From contig CM043698.1 in assembly GCA_023935145.1 (NCBI GenBank), forward strand, positions 61,753,501 through 61,817,500: 64,000 nucleotides of DNA, given 5' to 3'. Made by a program: the position numbers and the translations under genes. Shown here one piece after another: positions 24,301 to 34,650 of the stretch. Within the stretch, counting starts at the first letter, position 1. The number at the start of each line of letters is the position of its first letter. The stretch is from Bretschneidera sinensis. Taxonomy: Eukaryota > Streptophyta > Magnoliopsida > Brassicales > Akaniaceae. The notes beneath the pieces were generated by a model, which worked only from the letters and a program-made list of their open reading frames with translations, ran no database searches and was not told the origin of the DNA.

Positions 24301-26401
24301 ATGTCTTCTTCGTTTGATACATACCGCGATAGGCCTAGTAGTAGTAGTAATGGTAGGAGTAGTGTAGATGATACGAGTGGTAGCAGCGCCGAAGAAGTAG
24401 AGACATCCTCGTCTTCTTCTAGGGGGAATACCCCCGTAACGGGTACGCCCAGGGCAGACCCCATGGTGCTAGTGCCCTACGTTCCTTTGGAGGTGGGTAG
24501 AGAACATCAGGAAGAGTCCTCGTCCGGTGAGGACACTCTTAGAGCGTTGACCGATATTAGGGAGACCTCGGCTGGAGAGGAGAGAGAGGAATGGAACTAT
24601 ACAGCCAATGAGATCCCTAGCCAACTGAGGGAGGAGGATTTGGAAGTGATAAGGAAGACGTACCGCATTCCGGGCGAGTACGATCTTCGGCTGGCCAGGG
24701 TGGGGGAGAGGGCCTGTGATGTCCTCCCTGACCGAGCCCCGTTCGAGTTCTGTGTGTACGAGCATCACATGCAGGCCGGGCTCCGGTTTCCCCTTCACCC
24801 CTACTTTTGTACGATCCTTAAGTACTTTGATATAGTGCTGTGTCAGTTGGTGCCCAATTCGGTACGACTGATCATGGCCTTTATCTGTGTTTGCTTAGAA
24901 GTGGGCCGGCCAACGACGATGGATATTTTCAAGGTCCACTTCTTGATCAGCCGGCACGGTCAGACAGGGTGGGTGGTCTTCAGTACTCGGCCGAAGAGGA
25001 GGTTGCTGAAGAAGACCCCTTCATCTATCAAGAGGTGGAAGAAGAATTTCTTTTTCATCCGATCTGCCGAGGACTTCGGCTTACCTCGTGCGTGGAGTAT
25101 GGACCGCACCGGGAAATGCAAAAAGGCGGGCCTTCTTCCGTATGAGCAAGAGACGGTGAACGCCATGGTGGCCTCGCCTTTGGACGTCGGGGTCTTATAT
25201 GACAATGAAGAACTGGCCCGGCGATGTCTTTGTTCTTCGTGCCCCGAGCGGTAAAGGCTTTAGTTTACCCTCTACTTTCTTTATTCTTATTTTGCATCGT
25301 TATCCCGTGATTTGTACTTACGCTATTTCCTTTCTTTGTTTGTTTTGATCAGAGATGGAGGCGGCTGCCCGTGCCTGAGAGCATGCCAAGAAGTTGGCAT
25401 TGGAGCAGAGGAGTTCGGCCCGGTCCGAGAAGCAAACAGCCTCGACTTCTCGGCCTAAGAAGAGGCCCCGAGCCCCATCTCCGGCTCCGATCGACTTGGG
25501 GACTCCTCCAAGACCACCGACCCAGTCAGAGACACCTCCGGTAAGTAGTGCCCCGACGTCGATCCCTATGACTACGGGGACTCCCACTATTCCAGGCCCT
25601 AGCCAAGGGTCAGCTTCGGAGGCCTCGATCTTCGTGCCCAACTGGGCCATCCGGACAGATGACTCTGTCTTCGCACATCCTCGGGTGGCGAGGGAACATC
25701 TGTTTAAGGGCACCCCCCTCGTGACGTGGCTGAGTTGGGTCGAAAGACCACGGACTCTCTCTGTGCGGCGACCGAGGCTTTGGCTTCTCAGGTTAGATTC
25801 CGTTTTTGCTTTGCCTTACATTATTTTCGCCGAATTTTGTTTCACGCATGGCTTCTGGTGGCAGATGGGTGTTCTGGTGGGCGCGGCCACACGTCGATGC
25901 ATAGAGACAGCGGAGCTTCTTGGGCGTACCCAGCGCCAGCTGGAGGAGAGGACAGAGGCCGTCTGCCGGCTGCAGGCTTCCTTGGAGTCTGCTATCCTGG
26001 CTAAAGCCGAAGCCGAAGCCGAAGCCACTGCTCGGACCGCTGTCGAGGAGGTCGAGGCCCGCCTTAGAGCCACAGTGGAGGAGGCCGAGGCTCGTCTTCG
26101 CGCCGCTACAGAGGAGGCTGAGGCCCGCACTAGGGCGGCCGTGGAGGAAGCCTTGGCGTCCTTCCAGAGTTCGGAGGCCTATCGTCTGGCCGTCGTTTCC
26201 GAGGGTGGCCAGCAGTACCTTACGGGGTTTATGGAGGCCAAAGGGAAGCTTGAGGCCATGTACCCGGAGCTTGACTTCTCCGCGTTGGACCTGCTGGGGC
26301 CCGAAGATGAGGAGCTGCTGGCTTCAGATGATGAGCCCGCCGACGGACAGGATCGTGACGGGCGATCAGGCACGGGGTCTCCTGCCCTTGGAGATCAGTA
26401 G
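24301..26401 (+). pseudogene. Opposite-strand Tat gene: transposase_28-like domain plus coiled coil
   Basis: It runs opposite to gag-pol, as in other Tat elements. Proposed exons are 24301-25250, 25353-25791 and 25865-26401, with GT-AG introns of 102 and 73 bases. Exon 1 has a Ser-rich acidic start, then a domain with LRFPLHPYFCTILKYFDI and VPNSVRLIMAFICVCLE, which I recognise as the 'putative gypsy type transposon' family (Pfam PF04195, Transposase_28). Exon 2 is Pro/Ser-rich with a basic KKRPRAPSP. Exon 3 is a long coiled coil with three 11-residue repeats (26042-26140) and an acidic end. Lesions: a probable indel near 25190 (phase must change before the donor), a TGA at 25377-25379 and an indel in the C-run near 25714. 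Function in the family is unknown. Exon borders are inferred. Confidence 0.7.
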
Positions 26402-26411
26402 GGTTTAGGTT

Positions 26412-26434
26412 GGGGGCACTCTATCGTAGCCCCC
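26412..26434. other. GGGGGC/GCCCCC inverted repeat between convergent genes
   Basis: A six-base perfect stem with an 11-base loop, followed by T-rich sequence, lies just after the opposite-strand gene and 165 bases before the end of integrase. Its role is unknown. Confidence 0.3.
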
Positions 26435-26598
26435 TCTTTTTTGTGTTGTTTTGGCCTAGCCAGTTTTTGTGTTGTCTTTTGAGGCTACTGGTGCCCTACT
26501 TTGCCTTGGTTTAGGTTTTTTGTTTTAGTCGGCAGAAAGATGTAAGTAAAGTCTTTAATATATATGAAACAAGACTGTTTACATAAGCGCAACGCTAT

Positions 26599-27735
26599 TT
26601 ATTGATAAAAACGTCGAAGATGTTCCGCATTCCAAGTACGAGGGATGGCTTTTCCGTTCAATTCTTCGAGTTCAAACGTGCCGGGTCGGCATACTCTTTT
26701 GATGCGATATGGCCCTTCCCAATTAGGGACTAGTTTGCTTGATTCTCGGGGCCTGGATACTTCGTTCTTTCGCAAGACGAGGTCATGAAGACAGAAACGT
26801 CTTACTTTTACTCTTGAGTTGAAGTACCTGGCGGCTCGCTGCTGATAAACGGCAAGTCGGATTTGGACTTTGTCCCGGGCTTCATCGAAAAGATCGGCGT
26901 TCGTGCGAAGGGCTTCCTCATTGCTTCGTTCCTCGAAATTTTGAACTCGCAAGGATGGTACTCCTATTTCCAAGGGGATGACTGCCTCGGACCCATAAGT
27001 CATGAAGAAGGGGATTTCCCCGGTGGGTGCTCGAGTCATGATTCAATATGCCCAAAGTATGTTGGGTAAATGGTCTGTCCACTGCTTCTCTGCTTCGTCT
27101 ATTCGCCTTTTAATGCCTTGCAAGATCGTTCGGTTGGTAACTTCGGCTTGTCCATTTGCTTGCGGGTATCCGACCGAAGAGAAACGATGGTCAATGTGTA
27201 ATTCATCGCAAAATGTTTTGAACCGAACACTGTCAAACTGTTTGCCGTTGTCTGTCACTAATACTTGGGGTACTCCAAATCGACATACGATTGATTTCCA
27301 CACGAAGGCTCGGGCTTGAAAGTCCTTGATGCTGGCCAAGGGTTCAGCTTTTACCCATTTTATAAAATAATCTATTGCAACTATGAGGTACTTTTTTTGG
27401 CCGGTTGCTCCGGGAAAGGGTCCGAGAAGGTCCATTCCCCACATAGCGAAAGGAAGTGGACTGACTATTGGTGTTAAAAGGTTCGCTGGTTGACGTGGCA
27501 CAGTGGCATACCGTTGACAGCTTTGACATTTGGTCACCAACTCCATGGCCGCTTCCCTCATCTTTGGCTAATAATATCCTTGACGGAGGATTTTGAACGC
27601 CAGGGCACGTCCCCCGAGGTGATTTCCACATATACCTTCATGGACTTCTCGGAGGGCGTAATTAGCTTCGGTCGGGTCAAGACACTTCAAGAAGGGCGTT
27701 GTCAACCCCCGCTTATACAGGTGATCATCCAGAAT
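26599..27735 (-). pseudogene. Tat integrase
   Basis: It catalyses insertion of the cDNA. From right to left: zinc-binding HHCC region (REVHEGICGNHLGG ... CQSCQRYA), catalytic core with MDLLGPF (first Asp), VTDNGKQFDS (second Asp) and NGQAEVTNRTIL (Glu), then a C-terminal domain with DLVLRKNEV and LVPNWEGPYRIKRV, ending HLRRFYQ. There is no chromodomain, as expected for Tat. Two in-frame stops, a TAG at about 27571 within the zinc domain and a TGA at 27043-27045 after ILWAY, interrupt an otherwise collinear frame. Confidence 0.92.
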
Positions 27736-30514
27736 TACGTATCGGGCGGGCCGATGAGTCGGCCTTCGTATTTTCTGCCCGCGAAATCTGGTTTAGAGAA
27801 AAGACTTCAAACTGCCCAGCTAATATCTTTGCTGCTGCAAGGTAGCGAGCGATTTTTTCTCCTCGGGCCTCGAATTCGCCGTTCACCTGGTTCACCACTA
27901 GTTGGGAATCGCTACATACATGTAGATTTTATACAGATATTACCTTGGCTAATCTCATGCCTGCGAGTAGAGCTTCATACTCGGCTTCATTGTTCGACGC
28001 TGAAAACTCGAACCTTAGGGCGTACTCAATGGCGAAGTTATCGGGACCGCTCAGAATGAGCCCGGCTCCGCTTCCAAAGTCAGTAGAGGATCCGTCCACA
28101 TGAAGGGTCCAGCGTAAAGACGGGCTCGATTGACTAACATCATGTGGAGATTCTTCTTCTGTTAAGGGCAAAGTAGTTTCCATGACAAAATCAGCTAGGG
28201 CTTGTGTTTTGATAGCTATCCGAGGCCGATAACGGATGTCGAACTCTCCCAACTCTATTGACCATTTGACCATTCTACTGGCAACATCTGATTTGTGGAG
28301 TATTTGTCGAAGAGGCTGGTTGGTGAGGATTGTGATGGTATGGGCTTGAAAATAAGGTCGAAGCTTCCAGGCCGAAATCAACAGAGCATACGCCATCTTT
28401 TCGGTTGGAAGATATCTTGTCTCGGCATCATGAAGCACTTTGCTGACATAATACACTGGCTTCTGTGTGCCTTCTTCTTCTCGTATTAAGACGGAGGCCA
28501 CTACTTCGGGCCCAGCCGAAAGATACAAGAAAAGGTTTTCGCCGGCTACTGGTTTGGTAAGCACGGGAGGCGTCCCCAAATATATTTTCAGCGCCCTGAA
28601 GGCTTCTTGACAAGCTTCGTTCCACACGAAGTTCTGGGTCCGACGAATGGCTTTAAAAAAGGGAAGGCACTTCTCGGCAGATTTTGACATGAATCGGCTG
28701 AGGGCCGCTATTCTTCCAGTAAGGCGCTGGACGTCCCTCACGGTCCAAGGTGGACTCATGTTAAGAATAGCATCGATCTTTTCTGGATTGGCTTCTATAC
28801 CTCTGTGGGTGACCAGGAAGCCGAGGAATTTCCCCCTAGTGACTCCAAAGGCACACTTCGTAGGGTTCAACTTCATGTGATGATGGCGGAGGATGTCAAA
28901 AGCGTCTTGGAGATCGGCCTCGTGGTCATGTGTTTTGACGCTTTTGACCAGCATGTCGTCCACATATACTTCCATATTTCGACCCATCTGCTCTTTGAAT
29001 ATCTTGTTTACTAGCCTCTGGTAAGTGGCCCCCGCATTTTTCAAACTGAACGGCATGACCCTATAACAATAGAGGCCTTGCTCTGTGATAAATGCCATCT
29101 TCTCTTGGTCAAGCGGGTGCATAAGAATTTGGTTATACCCGGAGTAAGCATCCATGAATGTTAACAGCTCATAGCCGGATGTTGCGTCAACAAGTTGATC
29201 AATCCGGGGCAAAGGAAAACTGTCTTTAGGATAGGCTTTATTGAGATCAGAAAAGTCTATACAAATTCGCCACTTACCATTTGCCTTTTTTACCATTACA
29301 ACATTAGATACCCAGTCCGGATAGCTCACCTCTCGGATGAAGTCAGCCGATCGTAATTTGTCAACTTCTGCTAGAACAACTGCCTGTCGCTCAGGAGCAA
29401 ACGACCTTTTCTTCTGGATGACCAGTTTGTGAGTCGGGTCAACACTCAAGTGATGTACGATGACATCCGGGCTGATTCCCGGCATATCGGCAGTAGTCCA
29501 GGCGAATAGATCTTGGTTGGCCCGTAGAAGGGCTAATAGAGATTCCTGAAAAGTGCTGGACAAGTTGGAACCAATTTGAACAGTTCTGGTGCTATCTTCG
29601 CCGAGGGGGATCGTGAGTACATCTTCTCCGGGCCTACCTCGTAGGGTGCTTGCTTCATCCCTAAGGTCATCCAGTTCGAGTGGTAGGGCTTCCGTCTTTT
29701 TACCCTTTATTGCACTGAGATAACAGGATCTGGCGAGTCGTTGATCCCCTTTGATCTCGCCTACTCTGTCTGCCGTGGGGAATTTGATTTTGAGATGATG
29801 GGTAGAGACAACCGCTCGGAGTTTATTCAGCGTGGGTCGTCCGAGTATCATATTGTAGGAGGAGGGTTGTCGAACAATTAACAAAGTGGAGTGTACGGTC
29901 GTTGTTTGAGGTGCCGTTCCCGCAGTTACTGGGAGAGTTATGCTGCCTTCTGTAAAGACTGATCCCCCTGAGAAACCATAGAGTGGGGTGGAGACCAACT
30001 CTAGATGTGCATCGCCCAGATGCATTTGTTGAAAGGCATCATAGAAGAGGATATCGGCTGAGCTCCCGTTATCGACTAGGACTCGTCTTATCTCATGATT
30101 AGCCACAAAGAGTGAAATTACAACAGCATCGTCGTGTAGGATCTGCACTCCTTCCAAGTCTTCGTCCGAAAAAGAAATAGTTTCTCCGATCCTAGGTCAT
30201 TTATGAGGTCCAGCGACAGAGGTTATTAACCTGGCATAAGACCTACTGCGAGCATGCGACCTCCCGCCAGCGGCGAGTCCTCCGTAAATGGTTTTGATAA
30301 TCTTCGCCACGGGGACCTCCGGTTTTTTCTGGCTGGGCTCCCTATAACTTAGCCCTGGGCTCTTCCGTGCTGCCCTTGTAGGTCTGTTTCGCTCATAAGG
30401 ACGTTCAGGGCTTCTACGCGATCGTTCATCACATTTCTCCTGTCGTGGCCCGACGTATTCTTTTAGATGCCCCCGATTGATGAGGGCCTCGATATGATTT
30501 TTTAAGGTCTTACA
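27736..30514 (-). pseudogene. Tat protease, reverse transcriptase and two RNase H domains
   Basis: The main frame (27929-30157) is 742 residues. The protease site VLVDNGSSADILF is at residues 26-38 (Asp29). RT spans about 250-460 with FMDAYSGYNQ and YVDD at 398-401. RNase H 1 covers about 540-650; its usual catalytic positions are degenerate (LTNQPL). A second RNase H begins at 683 (LHVDGSSTDFGSGAG) with NNEAEYEAL at 722-730, the extra domain typical of Tat. A TGA at 30197-30199 separates protease from the gag side. A stop at 27929 with frame change breaks RNase H 2, which continues (SDSQLVVNQVNGEFEA) to about 27750. The linker to integrase is shorter than in relatives. Confidence 0.93.
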
Positions 30515-31836
30515 CTATTCCGTATCATGGCCGAAGTTTCTGTGAAATCTACACCAAGTATTTCGATCTGGGTTGAGGTTCGGCGGCCTTGGGGGCCATT
30601 GCAAAAGGTCCCTGTCATGAATCTGCATCAGAATGTTGGTCCTGGAGGCATTCAGTGGTGAATAGCTACGGATTTGCCCCGGAGTTCTGGCCCTGGTTCC
30701 GTAGGCTGCAATAGTCCGGGATCTATCCTCAAAAGGCCTGAGGGTTCTGGGTTTCTCCTCGCGAAATGGCCGTTTAGAGGGTTCGTGGTCGGGACTAGTG
30801 GGGCCTCTCTTCCTCCTTTCCGTGTCTCCTTCGCGTTCTCTTCGGAACACCTGATCATCTTCCGCCAGCATGTATTTTTCGGCTCGCGCTAAGACTTCAT
30901 TCATATCCATAGGCGGACGTCTGATGAGTTTTGAGCTGAAGAATCCGGATCTTAATCCATTTTTGAATGCCAAGAGCTGAACATTGGGATCAAGGTCTAG
31001 GATCTCCCAAGCTGCAGTGTTGAATCTGAAAATATAGGCGCGAAGCTTCTCTTCTTTTGACTGGACAATGTTAAACAGAGACTCCGAAGTTTTCTTGGGT
31101 CCTTTGCTGCTGCTGAAATGTGAGGCGAAGGCATAGCTTAGGACTTTGAAGGTGCGAATACCTCCTGGTTTCAAGCGGGAATACCACGTCCCAGCCGCTT
31201 TCTCGAGGGTTAATGGGAATGCTCTGCACATCACAGGGTCCGAATGTCTATGGAGGGTCATTGTGGTTCGGTAGTGTTGGAGGTGGTCCAAGGGATCGGT
31301 GGATCCATCGTAAAGTTTGATTTGTGGCATCCGAAAATTGAGTGGGAGGGGGCGTCAAGGACTTCTTGTATGAAAGGTGGGTCCTGTACATCGAGATCAT
31401 CGCTAATACTGTGGCCGTGTTCTTTAAACGCCTCATTGATTCGTCCCTCTATGTCCTCGATCCGTTTGCCAAACCCTTCGCTGTTCTTGGGCATGGGACT
31501 CTCTCTAAACTTAGCTGGGGGAGGTGAGTGGGTCGCCGAGCAGACATCCGCTGGTGGGCGGTGGTCAGTGGAACCATTGTGGCCTGGTTCCTGCGATGGG
31601 AGTGGCAGGGTCTACTGAGGTCGCCTGCGAACTTCGGCCGCCAGATCGGCCACTAGGTGTGCGAGCTCTGCGAATTGCGCCTGGAGCGTGCCTTCATTCG
31701 GGTGAACCTCGGGTTCGGCTGAAGAACTGGCTCCCGACCGTAGCACGCGAGAGCCTAGATCCCTGGCGGGTGTTTTTGGAGGCGTGCTAACAGATGAGTT
31801 TTTTAGACTTCTTCGCTGTTACTGTCAGCGAGAGAT
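30515..31836 (-). pseudogene. Tat gag
   Basis: It is the structural capsid/nucleocapsid precursor. The open part 30515-31330 has the Retrotrans_gag core (MPQIKLYDGSTDPLDHLQHY, later KPGGIRTFKVLSYAFASHF), an Arg-rich region and a zinc-knuckle-like CRFHRNFGHDTE, ended by a TAG at 30515-30517. The N-terminal part lies in another frame (31258-31494, DLDVQDPPFIQEVLDAP), so an indel in the C/G run near 31345 is inferred. Further upstream the frame extends toward 31836 with at least two stops; the original start codon was not fixed. Confidence 0.85.
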
Positions 31837-31841
31837 GTGGT

Positions 31842-31859
31842 TTCCCACGGACGGCGCCA
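31842..31859 (-). other. Primer-binding site of the Tat element
   Basis: On the minus strand TGGCGCCGTCCGTGGGAA follows the 5' LTR by three bases. It is close to the TGGCGCCGTCTGTGGG form seen in Tat and Athila elements; the tRNA was not assigned. Confidence 0.75.
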
Positions 31860-31862
31860 ATC

Positions 31863-32505
31863 TGTTGATGCCAAATATGTGCGTTGCTGAGCTAGAGGTT
31901 TAGACTATAGAAATACCTGCACAGGGAAAGGGAGAGTAGCTATTGGGGTCGACGGAGGGGATGCCTCCGAGGATGCTCCGATGCTTAAGTTAGAGAAAGC
32001 TCAAAGTGTATGTGTTTTCAAGTGAAAAACTAAGTGTCCTCTGGACTACTTACCAAGTCCCTTTTATAGAGTTTCGGAGGCGGTGATGTTCGGAGGCGGT
32101 AGTGGGCCACGGCGGCTGTGACAGGATACCCCAGCTGGGTTGGGTAATGATGCCTATGAGGCCCAGCTAGGAAGCTGAGAAACGTTCAGTAGGGCTTTTG
32201 CTTTGCTGGCTTACTCCAGAGCCGTCTATGCGTTAAGACGGTGTTTTTCCCTGACGTCCCAACTTGGTTGGGTAATGATGGTCCGGAGGGCGGTGGTGAC
32301 GTGGAAGCCCAGCTGGGGGCCAAGATGCACTGAAGGGCGGTGGTGACGTGGAGGCCCCGCTGGAGACAATGATGCCCTGAAGGACGGTCATGACCTGGAG
32401 GTCCAACTGTCTGGGCCTGGATTGCCCGCGTGTCTCTTTGAACTCTGGGATCACGATGATCCACGTATCGTCATCTTATGAGAGAGTCGTATTTTAGTAG
32501 TATCA
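31863..32505 (-). repeat. 5' LTR of the Tat element
   Basis: 643 bases against 627 in the other LTR. The extra 16 bases are a direct duplication of TTCGGAGGCGGTGATG at 32073-32104. The downstream flank is TTAGG. Confidence 0.95.
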
Positions 32506-32510
32506 TTAGG

Positions 32511-33699
32511 CAACCGTGTTCCATTAAATTAGGCATAGACCAACGTACTAAATTACTAACTCTTTATCTTCTCAATCCTCTTCAAGTTATAGTTTTAGTG
32601 TTGAGGGCGTCGTGTAATTAATAGCGCTAGTTTTCTCAAAAATCATGATCCAGCAGCGAATGGAGTTGAGGTATTGCTGATGCCATGCTGAGATAACCTG
32701 TGTAGGTTTGTTTTTGGCATGCTCGGGGTTTTGTAGATATTGCCTCATTTGGGCCATTTGACGATGGACGTGTGGCAACTTACTTTTTCCTTTTTTTTAT
32801 TTAATGAGAAAAAAAGCAATCAAATCCTTCCATCATTTCGTGAATATGTGAGTATCATATTATAGTTTTTAATTTTTTTCAAACAATGAAAAAATAAAAA
32901 GAAAATTTACATTTTTCTCATTCATAACATAACTTAATCCACGTAATTTTTGTTTAATGCCTTACGATAAAAAAATATATAGTATAAAAATTTATTTTAT
33001 TATTAAATAAAAATAAAATATTATTTTTTATATTATTTAAAATAAAATATAATATAATATCATGTATTTATTAAGACATGGGTTAAACAAAAGTTTCTTT
33101 TTCAATAATTTGAAAATATAAAGATTTACGAGTGTTGACTGTCGACCAGAAAATTTTAACCAAAATATAAAAGTCTAAAATGCCCCTTTATATTTGTCAA
33201 AGTCAAGTCTTCTTTTTCTTTTATTTATTCCTACTGTTCTTCTTCTTCTCAACGCTTTTTCTCTTCCTTCTTTTTTTTTTCTTTCCTATTTTCTCTTCCA
33301 CTCGCTCAATTTGATGAGAAAAACGATACTTATCAACCCAATAAAACTTAAGTGAGAAGTTAATTGAAAATAATTATTAGACACATACTGTAGGAGCTTA
33401 AAGTGATATTTTTTAATTTTCCAATCTGGTTGCAGCTGCACCCAAATGGCGCCGTTGTTCTCAACAGAGGAAACTTTTATGCTTATATATTTAGGGAAAT
33501 TTTTTAGAATCATTCACGATAATTACATTAAAATTTCGAAAACCAAAAAAAAAGTTAGTTGATACCATTCGCATATGATATATTTTTTTGTGTTAGTTCT
33601 TTTCAATATGATGGAACACTGGTCTTCCCATCAGTTGCTGCTTTGCACTACGAAAAAGAAAATGTCGTTGGTGCATACTTTACAGATTTAAATTTATAG
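32511..33699. other. Intergenic, no gene recognised
   Basis: The region 32560-32790 is less AT-rich and holds a 63-codon frame on the minus strand without a known domain. The rest is AT-rich with pyrimidine runs near 33225-33295. No gene can be supported. Confidence 0.4.
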
Positions 33700-34069
33700 A
33701 ACCCTCCATAACTACGGGTCTCGTTTCCCAGTGAGTGGACGGAGGTCTCACTCCTAGTGAGTGGGTGGGGGTTAAGGGGTAGCGTTCCCGAAAATTTCAG
33801 GTTATGTATATATTTTGAGTTTGGTTTTTTGGTTAACGGTTTGGGTTTGGGTCCATGAATAGTCTGGATTTTGCAGTAGTACGGAAACTCTAATTAGGGC
33901 GTCTTAAGTTGTTTATAAATACTCTCTATGTACTGAGTGCACATTGTAACGAGAGATTTGTGAGGTTGATAATAGTGAAACTTCTAGTAAGATGTAGTCC
34001 TATTTTGGGGTGGACCTTGGCATATCGTGTCTTATTTTCTTTCTGTTTACAATTCGTGTGATTAACAAG
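33700..34069 (+). repeat. Copia solo-LTR-like fragment
   Basis: The order TTTATAAATACTCTC (TATA-like, 33913), a TTGTAACGAGAGATTTGTGAG block and an end CGTGTGATTAACA (34069) resembles the promoter-to-terminus half of copia LTRs. No primer-binding site follows and the 5' border is unclear. Confidence 0.4.
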
Positions 34070-34650
34070 TTTCTAATCGTTCAAATGACAATGAAGCTGC
34101 TGCATGAGAAGAGGACAAAAACGATGCTGAGCCTCACGCTCTTTGTAGGTAAAAAGAGATAGAATTAAGATTAGGTTTTATGTGTAGAATAATTGTTTTG
34201 GTTTCTGGATTAGGAATTAGAGATAGAGAGATATTAAAGCTTAAAATCTTAAAAGGTATTATCGGATTATTTCCAAATAAATGTTGATGGGTAATGGTTA
34301 TTGATTAAAGTTAACAAAATTGATTAACCAAGATTCAATCGTGAGATATTTGTCATCTTAAATCAAATTACGAACAAGATAAAAAGAGATATTTGTAGGT
34401 TTTGAAACTGAAAATGATGCAAATTGACATAGGTATAGATAAGAAATTTATTACACCTAAAAATGTACAAACAAGACTTAATGTGGTGTGCATGGAGCTA
34501 TTATTCCTATACCAAAAGTTACAAATATACTTGCTATTACTAGAAACTATTCAAAAACATCAACTTGAATACACCAAGTCCTACAAAGACGTATTTAAAA
34601 GCATCAATGTGGTATGTATGTTTTGATTTGTAGACATGGAAATACACTTT
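34070..34650. other. Intergenic, no gene recognised
   Basis: AT-rich flank downstream of the ankyrin gene. The 74-codon frame at 34402 shows no domain. Confidence 0.4.

Larger units (their letters stand above)
20548..32505 (-). mobile_element. Ty3/gypsy retrotransposon of the Tat type, 11.96 kb
   Basis: The element has LTRs at 20548-21174 and 31863-32505, each TG to CA, with a perfect TTAGG duplication on both sides (20543-20547, 32506-32510). Transcription runs on the minus strand: 5' LTR at right, primer-binding site 31842-31859, gag, protease, RT, RNase H, a second RNase H, integrase without chromodomain, a long 3' region with an opposite-strand gene and a 49-bp tandem array, polypurine tract, 3' LTR. 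The dual RNase H, the primer site TGGCGCCGTCCGTGGGAA and the opposite-strand ORF are hallmarks of the Tat group (Retand, Grande and relatives). The LTRs differ at about 18 hand-counted substitutions plus a 16-bp duplication, roughly 97 percent identity. Several stops and frameshifts make it defective. It is clearly more GC-rich than its surroundings. Confidence 0.95.

Noticed and set aside
24301..26401. Host genes of the plant on the plus strand
   Set aside because: They lie wholly inside the LTRs of the Tat element, and the first resembles the PF04195 family tied to gypsy elements.
32587..32778. 63-codon minus frame beginning MPHVHRQMAQMRQYLQN
   Set aside because: Looks more protein-like than its neighbours, but no family is recognised and no splice partner was found.
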